From Raineya orbicola (GTDB taxonomy: Bacteria; Bacteroidota; Bacteroidia; Cytophagales; Thermonemataceae), in NCBI RefSeq assembly GCF_002843425.1, contig NZ_NKXO01000006.1, positions 20,090 through 84,089 on the forward strand: a stretch of 64,000 nt of DNA. The letters are read 5' to 3'. The position numbers and the translations under genes are program-made. Below, one piece after another: positions 8,591 through 15,987 of the stretch. Within the stretch, counting starts at the first letter, position 1, and each line of letters starts with the position of its first letter. A model generated the notes under the pieces. The model did no database searches and was not told where the DNA came from. It saw nothing but the letters and a program-made list of their open reading frames with translations.

Positions 8591-9736
8591 ATGAAAAAAC
8601 TTTTGTATGTAATCGGCTTTTTTGTTTCTCTTTGTGCTTGGGGGCAAAACGAAGTAGTTTTGAAAAAATATTTTGACCTCACCAAAAACACCTACGATTC
8701 GCTTCAAATTTTGCAGAAACAATATTTACAAATCAAGTTTGAAACAGAGAAAGAAGCTCGCACTTTGTATGAGAAAAACACCGAAAGTTTGCGAAAAACC
8801 GCAGGGGCAGTGGATGCTCTCAATAAAAGTAGCTCGGCTCTGAAAGCCTCTCTTTCGGCTACGGAATACTTTTCAGCAGTTGCCGCCCTCAATAATCCGA
8901 CCAATGAGGATTTAGGCTTTCGTTTAGAAAACGAAATTTTGAAAGTAGTTGATGAAAAAATACTCAAAAAAGCTAAGTTAGGTACAAAAAAAATCTCTCG
9001 TTTCCGCCAAATCGTTTCTAATATTATCAATAACCCGATAACTAACCTTATTACCAGCAATATCCCTGTGGTCAATTCTATTACTTCGGTTGTGAATTTG
9101 GTCAATCATACGATTATAGATGAGGATAGCGTAACCCCCGATGATTTGAAAATTTTTAATCAAGAAATTAAGCGTTATGTAGCTCACTATGAAAATTTAG
9201 CTCGTATTTCGGCAGATTTAGAAAAACAAAGTGGAGAGTTTCATATTAAAATTGAGGCAGTAGAAAGTTTGCTCAATGATTTTGTCAAAAACGCTTCCGC
9301 TGACCTTTTTCCCGAAGCTAAAAGTTTAGAAAACCAAAGTACCAACGACCTCATCCGCAATTATTTCAACTATGCTAAAATTGATGCTCTCATCAAAAGT
9401 ATTGAGAAAAAATACACCCAAGCAGGTAAAATTGATTATGTAAGGATTTTTGAAGATGGTAGGGTGCATTATTCTATTGTAGGCAGGCAAAAACTGGATT
9501 TTTTGGGTGATGAAATCAGCCGAATTTCAGATGAGTATCTGAATTCTTTGGAAAATTACCATAAAAATCTGATAGAAACCTTGCAAAAAGCAAACGAACT
9601 TTCTACTGATAAAACCAAAATCGCTCAAAAAATTGAAAGCCTGAACAAACAATATAAAAATCTGCGTAGCAGTTTTGAGCAAAACTTAGACCTCAAAACT
9701 ATGCGTAGCCGTATTGCAGAAGTGCCTAAATATTGA
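8591..9736 (+). CDS. Secreted coiled-coil protein of unknown function
   Basis: I do not recognise a family. From the ATG at 8591 (a TTG at 8567 is unlikely) the protein has 381 residues, starting with a clear signal peptide (LYVIGFFVSLCAWGQ). Most of the rest is predicted helical and charged, with heptad-like stretches at about 20-80, 200-245 and 310-370. A less polar middle segment near residues 140-180 contains NNPITNLITSNIPVVNSITS and could touch a membrane. No catalytic motif is visible. It is separated from the M1 peptidase gene by a divergent intergenic stretch and ends 27 bases before the methyltransferase gene, at the border of the restriction-modification island. Confidence 0.6.
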   Translation: MKKLLYVIGFFVSLCAWGQNEVVLKKYFDLTKNTYDSLQILQKQYLQIKFETEKEARTLYEKNTESLRKTAGAVDALNKSSSALKASLSATEYFSAVAALNNPTNEDLGFRLENEILKVVDEKILKKAKLGTKKISRFRQIVSNIINNPITNLITSNIPVVNSITSVVNLVNHTIIDEDSVTPDDLKIFNQEIKRYVAHYENLARISADLEKQSGEFHIKIEAVESLLNDFVKNASADLFPEAKSLENQSTNDLIRNYFNYAKIDALIKSIEKKYTQAGKIDYVRIFEDGRVHYSIVGRQKLDFLGDEISRISDEYLNSLENYHKNLIETLQKANELSTDKTKIAQKIESLNKQYKNLRSSFEQNLDLKTMRSRIAEVPKY

Positions 9737-9763
9737 GAAATTTGCAAAAAAGTGATAAAAAAT

Positions 9764-10144
9764 ATGGATTTCATCAACAAAGTGTTCTTTAAATCAAGTA
9801 AAAGAATGACAGAATTACCTGATAATTCTGTGCATCTGATAGTTACCTCGCCCCCTTATTTCAATATAAAAGATTATGCAAAAAATGGTTATCAGACGGA
9901 AAACCACTCTCACAAAAAACAAGAAGATTTAGGGGCATTGGAAAGTTATGAAGAGTATCAAGAAAATTTGTTAGAAGTGTGGCAAGAATGCGAAAGGGTA
10001 CTGAAACCTAATGGCAAATTAGTTATCAATACGCCTCTAATGCCTATGAAAAAAGCCGATTATGATACGCATTACAACCGACATATTTTTGATATAAAGC
10101 AGATTTGCAGTATCTTATCACTCGTAAAACAGAACTTTTTTTAA
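9764..10144 (+). CDS. DNA methyltransferase, N-terminal half (motif IV part of a split gene)
   Basis: First 126 residues of a beta-class amino-methyltransferase. It holds the catalytic motif TSPPYFNIKDY (SPPY at residues 29-32), which favours N4-cytosine or N6-adenine methylation, and the ERVLKPNGKLVINTP segment. The frame stops at 10142-10144 inside a run of seven T. The rest of the enzyme continues in the -1 frame, in a reading that joins smoothly if the ribosome or the gene loses the shift there. The stop overlaps the ATG of the second half as TAATG. Either a frameshift mutation or sequencing error broke one gene, or the enzyme is now made as two coupled chains. A GTG at 9752 is an alternative start. 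Confidence 0.75.
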   Translation: MDFINKVFFKSSKRMTELPDNSVHLIVTSPPYFNIKDYAKNGYQTENHSHKKQEDLGALESYEEYQENLLEVWQECERVLKPNGKLVINTPLMPMKKADYDTHYNRHIFDIKQICSILSLVKQNFF

Positions 10145-10602
10145 TGGATTTATACATTTGGAATAGAACTAATCCGACTAAAAAGTTGATGTTTGGTAGT
10201 TACCCTTACCCGAGAAATTTTTATGCCCAAAATACAATAGAATTTATTGCCGTATATGTAAAAGATGGTAAACCTGAACCAGTTAGCGAAGAGAAAAAAC
10301 AGCAAAGTATTTTATCAGAAAAAGAATGGATAGAATTCACCAAACAGATTTGGGATATTCCTATTCCTAACAAAAGTGATGTTGCCTTTGGAAAGCACTC
10401 AGCTCTTACGCCTGAAGAAATTCCTTATCGGTGTATCAGAATGTTTAGTTTTGTAGGAGATATTGTTTTAGATCCTTTTGCAGGTTCAGGTACAACCTTG
10501 AAAGTAGCTAAACAACTTAATAGAAATTTTGTTGGCTATGAGCTATATGAAAGTTATGAACCTATTATTGAAACCAAATTATTTCATAATGTTTTAGTGT
10601 AA
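10144..10602 (+). CDS. DNA methyltransferase, C-terminal half (motif I part of a split gene)
   Basis: Second part of the split methyltransferase, 152 residues from the ATG at 10144. The beginning, MDLYIWNRTNPTKKLMFGSY, matches the usual mid-protein segment of SPPY methyltransferases (YIWxKTNP...GSYPYP). The S-adenosylmethionine-binding motif I is DPFAGSGTT at residues 110-118. Motif IV in the first half preceding motif I here is the order of the beta class. It ends in another TAATG overlap with the next methyltransferase gene at 10602, so the genes are translated as a chain. Whether the two halves assemble into an active enzyme cannot be told from the sequence. Confidence 0.75.
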   Translation: MDLYIWNRTNPTKKLMFGSYPYPRNFYAQNTIEFIAVYVKDGKPEPVSEEKKQQSILSEKEWIEFTKQIWDIPIPNKSDVAFGKHSALTPEEIPYRCIRMFSFVGDIVLDPFAGSGTTLKVAKQLNRNFVGYELYESYEPIIETKLFHNVLV

Positions 10603-11411
10603 TGCTTCCTATCAATCAAATATATTGTCTTGATTACAAGGACTTTTTGTCTCAAATTGATGAAAACACTATTGATTTGGCTGTTATAGACCCGCCCTAT
10701 AACTTAAAAGTTGCTGAGTGGGACTCTTTTGGCTCTTTGAATGACTTTTTGGGCTTTACCTTTGATTGGATTGATAGACTTCTACCAAAACTAAAACCTA
10801 CTGCAAGTTTATACATATTCAATACACCATTCAATTGTGCGTATATTTTGCAATATTTAGTGGGCAAAGGGTTATTATTTCGCAACTGGATTACTTGGGA
10901 CAAGCGAGATGGCTTTTCGGCAAGCAAAAAAAAGTACAATAACGCCCAAGAAACTATTTTGTTTTTTACGAAATCTCACTCATACACTTTCAATACAGAA
11001 GCCATCAGAGTACCTTATGACTCGCAAGAGCGAATAAAACACGCTATAAAAAAAGGTATTCTCAAAAATGGCAAACGTTGGTTTCCTAATCCCAATGGGA
11101 AGCTATGTACAGATGTTTGGCACATTGCCAGTGAGAGACATAAACAAAAACAAAACGGAAAAACTATCAAAATGCCCCACGCAACCCCTAAACCTATGGA
11201 AATGATACAAAGAATTATCAGAGCAAGTAGTAATGAAAACGATTTGATATTAGATTGCTTTGTAGGTTTAGGTACCACTGCTGTTGCCTCTTACTTGCTA
11301 AAAAGAAATTTTATTTGTGCTGATAAAAATCACGAATATGTACATTACGCCCAAGAATATCTATCTAAAACTATGCAGCTATGCCCAATGAATTCAGAGC
11401 TTACCTTTTGA
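10602..11411 (+). CDS. Site-specific DNA methyltransferase (DPPY, probably N6-adenine)
   Basis: Complete beta-class methyltransferase of 269 residues. The catalytic motif is DPPY at residues 30-33, typical of N6-adenine enzymes, and the cofactor motif I is DCFVGLGTTAVAS near residue 219. The C-terminal FICADKNHEYVHYAQEYL segment is also usual. The ATG overlaps the previous stop (TAATG). The 3' end overlaps the endonuclease ORF by 31 bases, so this is one transcription unit with both neighbours. Two methyltransferases beside one nuclease is the layout of type IIS systems with asymmetric sites such as MboII/HpyAII, where each enzyme protects one strand. The recognition sequence is unknown. This is the only intact gene of the system. 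Confidence 0.88.
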   Translation: MLPINQIYCLDYKDFLSQIDENTIDLAVIDPPYNLKVAEWDSFGSLNDFLGFTFDWIDRLLPKLKPTASLYIFNTPFNCAYILQYLVGKGLLFRNWITWDKRDGFSASKKKYNNAQETILFFTKSHSYTFNTEAIRVPYDSQERIKHAIKKGILKNGKRWFPNPNGKLCTDVWHIASERHKQKQNGKTIKMPHATPKPMEMIQRIIRASSNENDLILDCFVGLGTTAVASYLLKRNFICADKNHEYVHYAQEYLSKTMQLCPMNSELTF

Positions 11412-12574
11412 GCAGAATACAAAAGGACAATTACAGAGGCTATCATCTTTCACAACATAACCGACTACCTTTTGATAAAGTGTCTAATATTTTGAAAAAA
11501 ATTTATGAGGTTGCTCAAAACCAAAAATTTAGAATTCATATAGGAGATGATAAAGGACAAGAACAAGAGGGTTGCGAAATTTATTATCAAATTGTTGAAA
11601 ACTTGAAAACGTAAATAGGACAGGGTACTATCAACTCCCTCAAAAAGAACATATTTCCTGACCTTGAAAGAATGGAGTTTATTGTTCGTTTTGATAAAAA
11701 TGACAATACTATCAATAAACAATCAGAAGCACGAAAAAGTGTTTACGCCGTACAACTAACTGATTTAGGTATAAAATATGTGCAAGAAAATAATCCAAAA
11801 GAACAATATAGAATGTATGTGGAGGCAACGGAAAAAATATTACGTCCAATTGTAGATGATTTGTTTTGTCTGCTTTATAGAGAGTTTGAAAGTATTAGTG
11901 TTTGGGAGTTTATGTTTATTTTTTCAGATGAAAGTCTCTCCATTAACGATAAAGTTCGCCTTATCAAGCAAAGCCGAAAAATGACAAATCTCGAGCATAT
12001 TCAACTGAGATTTGAAATTCAACAAATGTTTAAAGGTATCAATAAACGTGCCAAAAATAAAAATGACCGAAGGGATTTTAGTAACTGGTATAATGAAACT
12101 TTACAAATTTTACACCTCCTCAATCAGACCATTTACTTCAAAACCTTTCGTAAAACTGTTCTGATGCTTTCCCTTTCGCAAGAAGCATTAGAGTTTAGAG
12201 TAACCCGTAGCGAAAATCAGAAAATTGAAGCCTTGTTATGGCATAAAATAGAAAAGCGACCCGATTACGATTTACATCATATATTTCCTTTGGAATACGC
12301 CTCTTGTAAAAAAGATTTAGATTTGATAGATGATTTTCGGAATTTGATTTACATTTCCAAAAAATTGCATAAAAAAATTCCTTTCAAGAACAACCTGTTT
12401 GTAGAAATTGCTTATGAAGACAATCGCTTATTACTGCGAAACCCGCTAAATAAAGCTGATTTTCTAGATATAACAGAAGAAGCAGTTTATGAAAAAACAA
12501 ACCTAAAAGATATTATAGAATATAACAAGAAAATTCTCCAAGAAGCAGTCATATCAAAGCGAAGCAGTGAATAG
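11381..12574 (+). pseudogene. HNH restriction endonuclease interrupted by an in-frame stop
   Basis: Probable restriction enzyme of the system encoded upstream. The frame starts at ATG 11381, reads 77 residues to a TAA at 11612-11614, and continues in the same frame to 12574. The 19 codons between the stop and the next ATG (11672) read like protein (GQGTINSLKKNIFPDLERM), so a nonsense mutation in a gene of about 397 codons is the simplest view. The C-terminal part carries an HNH signature: DLHHIFPLEY near residue 297, FRNLIY near 320, and SKKLHKKI near 330. If the stop is real, at most a 300-residue C-terminal product could be made by re-initiation. The N-terminal part probably holds DNA recognition, by analogy only. 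Confidence 0.75.
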
Positions 12575-12669
12575 ACTTACTCAACGTGAGTTATGCTGTA
12601 ATTTCTTTGTAAAGTATAATTTTGTCATTATTCTTGTAGAAGTTTTTGATAGAGGTTTTTTTTATCTAG
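12575..12669. other. Intergenic gap between the endonuclease remnant and the IS
   Basis: A+T-rich, no ORF of note. Before the IS arrived this was the convergent gap between the endonuclease gene and the capA-like gene, whose original stop codon appears to lie at about 12663-12665 on the minus strand. Confidence 0.5.
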
Positions 12670-12683
12670 TCGTCCCTTAAAAA
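12667..12683 (+). repeat. Left terminal inverted repeat of the IS
   Basis: TAGTCGTCCCTTAAAAA; pairs with the reverse complement of 13852-13868 with two mismatches. The outer bases may belong to the target duplication. Confidence 0.6.
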
Positions 12684-12738
12684 GTATATTTGAATTTATT
12701 TTTTACCGAAAGCAACCTTTGAAGCGAGTAAAAAAGTC

Positions 12739-13751
12739 TCATAGGCAAAAAGAAACTTTGTAGAGGTTCATCAACCTCTTGAAGTTAAAAGCAGCTGCCG
12801 CCAGCATCACGTTGATGTTATCGCCTACGATACCTTTGTAGAAGTTTCGCTTCAATCGGTGGCCAGATTTCAAATATCCCATCACAGGCTCAATGCCTGC
12901 TCGCTTTCAGTGCAATCGGCTTAATTTGCGTTTCTGATAGTAGCTTTGTGTTTTTTTGGGTGGCGAGGGGAGCAAAATTTCTGTCCCCTCAATGTTCTTT
13001 TCGCCCCTGTACCCCCTATCCACTTTGGCTTGTTTGGGCAACTTACCCACCAAACGCTTGACCTGTTCAAGGGCAGGTCGCAAATGTGTCCATCATATAA
13101 TCAGCCTACCTGCTATCGTTTTTAGCTTTTTATCTGCCTTCCTTGTTCACTTTTTATTCTTAGCGTGATTGCGAAAACGCTGTCCTCGTTTCAGTTGCTT
13201 TAAGGTTCGCTCATAGCTTTGTCTGAATACCAACTGCTCTTGTTTGGCTATCGCTTGACAGCGTTTGATGATTTTTTGGTGCAATTTAGCGTCCGTTGGA
13301 AAACTGATATTCTTTTAATGTACTGTCGTATCTACGCTTACTTGCTCATCTTGGCTATCTTGACCATTCACACGAATGCTCTCTTGTAAAATCAATTCTA
13401 TCCCTTTTTCCCCTATCCTTTTCCTGAAATGCACTAATTCAGATGCCTCAAGCCCGCTACAAAAGAGGTTTCTCCACAAAAATATTGGTAGTAATTGTTT
13501 TCACTCCACTGTTCCACTACACTCTCATCGGAAATATTGCGAATATGTTTTAACATCAACAATCCTACCATCAAGCGAATGGGCTTGGCTGGTCTGCCAG
13601 TGCTGGCACTATACAAAGGCTCAAAAGCCTGCTCAAATATCGACCCATTGATTTGATTGGCTAAAACATAAAGAGGATGCCTTTGATTAAATGTATCAGC
13701 AAAACTAAAAAATAAACTTAACTGATTGACAGGGGTTTTCTTGGGTAGCAT
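12739..13751 (-). pseudogene. IS5-family transposase, broken by one frameshift and four stops
   Basis: The intact N-terminal piece starts at ATG 13751 (MLPKKTPVNQLSLFFSFADT), with the family segments STGRPAKPIRLMVGLLMLKH and NNYYQYFCGE. A frameshift lies near 13460. The new frame runs SELVHFRKRIGEKG, the first catalytic aspartate in VDTTV, the second in KVDRGYRG, and the glutamate in RAGIEPVMGYLKSGHRLKRN, ending at the stop 12739-12741. In that frame there are extra stops at 13315-13317, 13147-13149, 13093-13095 and 12907-12909. The residual DDE order and spacing place it in the IS5 family. This many lesions means an old, dead copy. Confidence 0.9.
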
Positions 13752-13761
13752 AACAATAATT

Positions 13762-13797
13762 TGCAAGATTTTTGACACAAATTTACAAAATCTTGCA
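13762..13797. repeat. Hairpin inside the IS, upstream of the transposase
   Basis: Perfect 11-bp inverted repeat (13762-13772 with 13787-13797, TGCAAGATTTT/AAAATCTTGCA) with a 14-base loop, 11 bases upstream of the transposase ATG. Stem-loops in this position in other IS elements limit transposase expression from outside transcription; that role is inferred here. Confidence 0.65.
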
Positions 13798-13843
13798 TTT
13801 TCTCAAACGAAAATACTAAAATAATTTCTTGATATTGAAATAC

Positions 13844-15241
13844 TTATACCATTTTTAAGGGAATACTATTTACTTTTTGCCATAGTTCGTATAGGTGCAT
13901 TGCCTCTTTTATACATTTTTTACTCATAAATGCAGGAACTTCGTTTTTTTGAATTTGGCTTATCAACCGCTCTAAATTCAAAAAGCGAAGTTCTTTTTTT
14001 CCCTTCTTGCTTCCCCACAGATAAGTAGGCAAGACTTCTACTTTGCTGAGTTGGGTATGTGTTTCTTTACCCCAAAAACCTTTTGTAATGTGCAATTTTA
14101 GCATTGGAATAAGCCTATCCCAAACAAAAATATCATAAGCTACAAAATCGGCAAGGGAGTAAATCGCAAATCCCTGTTTCTTTTTTAGCGTAAAAGGACA
14201 AATAAACTCATATTTTTCCATAGGTTGAGGGTTATGCGGGTGGCTTCCTAAAATAATATCTACACCACATTCTTTGAAAATTCTGTGAAAAATTTGAATG
14301 GTATGTTCCGAAGGATACATCTGATAAGCGTTTCCTGTATGTAAAGAAAGAACAACCAAATCAGAGCCTCGTTTGTGGGCATTTTCTACATCTTTTCGCA
14401 ATCTTTCCAAATTGCAGTCAGGCAAATTGAGCCTTTCGTAATTTACCAAATATCCTTTGTCTTTGGGCAAAACTTCCCTATTCAGCGAATAAGTATAAGC
14501 AATAAAAGCAATTTTGATACCTTTTCGTTCTAAAATGGGAAAATTATCACGCTCTTGCCAGTTACGAGCTGTTCCTGTGAAAGCAACTTTCTGACTTTCA
14601 AGAAATTCTATCGTTTTACAAATACCCTCCTCACCCATATCAAGGCTGTGGTTATTAGCCGTAGAAAGTATATCATATCCCTTGAAGCGAGGCTTTCCAC
14701 TGAAAATTTCAAACATTTCGCTACTGGCATTGAAAAGCATATCTGTTATCATCACTTCGGGTACAAATGAAGTAGGTTTTTGTAGGTGAATAGGGGTTTC
14801 CAAGTTTGCAAAAACAATATCTGCCTTAAAAAAGAAATCGCCTACTTCGTCCCAAAGGTTTTGGGTGTATTTTTTCTGTATCCAAGCGTAAGGCATAAGG
14901 TCGCCGCCTGCTGAAAGCGTAATAGTACTTTGTGGCTCAAAACCATCAGGAATAGCAAATTGAATTTTTTGCTTGGCAAAATGTTCAATAATCGTTTGAG
15001 GGAAATAAGTAGGAGTTTGGAAGTAGTATTTGTAGCCCAAATAAAAAATATATTCACGCGAGCAGAAAGGCGGGTTTTCTTCAAAATTAGTGAGAGGAAC
15101 TTGCCATTTTTTACCTTTTAGTATCCTGAAAAAACCAAAAAATATTTTTAGAACCAAAAGCCAAAGTCTGCCTCGCAGGCTATAAGGCAAAGTTTGTGGA
15201 AATTTTTTTTGAAAAGAAATTTTTTGAAAAATTTTAGGCAT
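13844..15241 (-). CDS. CapA family protein (PGA_cap metallophosphatase-like), 3' end rewritten by the IS
   Basis: CapA/PgsA-type protein of the calcineurin-like superfamily, linked in other bacteria to poly-gamma-glutamate or capsule formation. Conserved blocks are SAGGDLMPYAWI (metal site), FANLETPIHL, STANNHSLDMGEEG and GSHPHNPQP. The ATG at 15241 overlaps the lysE stop by 8 bases (ATGCCTAA); an ATG at 15256 is also possible. A basic, aromatic N-terminal region of about 80 residues precedes the enzyme domain. The last residues, S-I-P-L-K-M-V, come from the end of the IS. Without the IS the protein would have ended K-V-N-R at this point, so only a few C-terminal residues were changed. The catalytic domain is intact and the gene may still work. 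Confidence 0.85.
   Translation of the reverse strand: MPKIFQKISFQKKFPQTLPYSLRGRLWLLVLKIFFGFFRILKGKKWQVPLTNFEENPPFCSREYIFYLGYKYYFQTPTYFPQTIIEHFAKQKIQFAIPDGFEPQSTITLSAGGDLMPYAWIQKKYTQNLWDEVGDFFFKADIVFANLETPIHLQKPTSFVPEVMITDMLFNASSEMFEIFSGKPRFKGYDILSTANNHSLDMGEEGICKTIEFLESQKVAFTGTARNWQERDNFPILERKGIKIAFIAYTYSLNREVLPKDKGYLVNYERLNLPDCNLERLRKDVENAHKRGSDLVVLSLHTGNAYQMYPSEHTIQIFHRIFKECGVDIILGSHPHNPQPMEKYEFICPFTLKKKQGFAIYSLADFVAYDIFVWDRLIPMLKLHITKGFWGKETHTQLSKVEVLPTYLWGSKKGKKELRFLNLERLISQIQKNEVPAFMSKKCIKEAMHLYELWQKVNSIPLKMV
13852..13868 (-). repeat. Right terminal inverted repeat of the IS
   Basis: Reverse complement reads TAGTATTCCCTTAAAAA; matches 12667-12683 at 15 of 17 positions. It also encodes the last residues of the capA-like protein. 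Confidence 0.6.
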
Positions 15242-15854
15242 ACTTTGTAAAAGCATCTATAAGGAGTTTTACGCCAAAGCCCACAAAAATAACACCCGAA
15301 ACCTGATTGAAGCGTTGCATAATAAGCGGCGTAAATAATTTGCGAAGCCTTGAAGCTGAAAAAGAGATACCTACTTCGGTCAGGAAAATGGCAAGAAGGC
15401 AAAATACAAAAAAAACAATTTGTAAATTGAAAGGGAAATATTTTTCCGTTTGCAAATGAGCTACAATAGCTACCCAAAAAAAGAAATTCACAGGATTAAG
15501 TGCATTCAGCAAAAAACCTTTACCGAAATAATACAAAGCATTACCCAAATGTGTTTTGGTGGGTTTGATTTCTACTTTTTTCTTAAATATACTGCCTGCC
15601 CCCAGTCCTACCAGTAGCAAGCCACCTACAAAACTGCTGTAAAAAGGCATTTGAGGGGTATCAGGAAGAAAACTTGTTCCTGCCATTGCGGCAGAAATAA
15701 AAAAAATATCCGAAGCTATCACTCCCGAAGCTATGAAAATTCCGCTTTTGTAACCGAAGTCTATGCTGTTTTGGATAAGGGCAAAAAACACCGTTCCGAG
15801 CATACAGCTTAAAACTACCCCTGTTCCAAAACCCGAAACAATTGCATCAAACAT
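15234..15854 (-). CDS. LysE/RhtB family exporter
   Basis: Small membrane transporter of 206 residues related to LysE/RhtB amino-acid exporters. Six hydrophobic segments are visible. The N-terminal GFGTGVVLSCMLGTVFFALI stands where the family has its GxxPGP-like motif, and a conserved FLLNALNPVNFFFWV segment lies in the middle. The substrate is unknown. Its stop overlaps the start of the capA-like gene, so the two are translationally coupled on the minus strand. The ATG at 15854 is the only good start. Confidence 0.85.
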   Translation of the reverse strand: MFDAIVSGFGTGVVLSCMLGTVFFALIQNSIDFGYKSGIFIASGVIASDIFFISAAMAGTSFLPDTPQMPFYSSFVGGLLLVGLGAGSIFKKKVEIKPTKTHLGNALYYFGKGFLLNALNPVNFFFWVAIVAHLQTEKYFPFNLQIVFFVFCLLAIFLTEVGISFSASRLRKLFTPLIMQRFNQVSGVIFVGFGVKLLIDAFTKYA

Positions 15855-15920
15855 TCATTTTTCAAATTTGGGGCTGAAAATAGTAAATTTATTTCACTTG
15901 AAAGTAAATTGAGCCTTTAT

Positions 15921-15952
15921 TTTGCTTGAAAGCGAATTTTTGGTTACTTTTG
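15921..15952 (+). promoter_or_regulatory. Bacteroidota-type promoter for the PKD/T9SS gene
   Basis: TTTG at 15921-15924, 20-base spacer, TACTTTTG at 15945-15952, matching the -33 TTTG / -7 TAnnTTTG consensus. A start of transcription near 15960 would leave a leader of about 28 bases. Confidence 0.7.
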
Positions 15953-15987
15953 TTTATGTTTTGGTATCAATTTGAAAGTTTTTGGCT

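Larger units (their letters stand above)
12670..13865 (-). mobile_element. Degenerate IS5-family insertion sequence
   Basis: About 1196 bp, close to the size of IS5. It contains one broken IS5-type transposase on the minus strand and has imperfect terminal inverted repeats (12667-12683 and 13852-13868, 15 of 17 matching). The flanking tetranucleotides are CTAG (12666-12669) and CTAT (13866-13869), which fit the YTAR target and 4-bp duplication of the IS5 group with one later change. Removing the element and one target copy gives the neighbouring capA-like frame an immediate stop (K-V-N-R-stop), which supports these boundaries. The element is no longer autonomous. Confidence 0.7.

Noticed and set aside
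10105..10144. Independent start of the C-terminal methyltransferase piece at TTG 10105
   Set aside because: The ATG at 10144, coupled by TAATG, begins exactly at the conserved segment; the upstream codons do not resemble the family.
10134..10144. T7 tract as a phase-variation switch
   Set aside because: Seven bases is short for high-rate slippage; kept only as one option for the split gene.
12956..13651. Open frames on the plus strand across the IS
   Set aside because: They are antisense shadows of the transposase remnant, which reads clearly on the minus strand.
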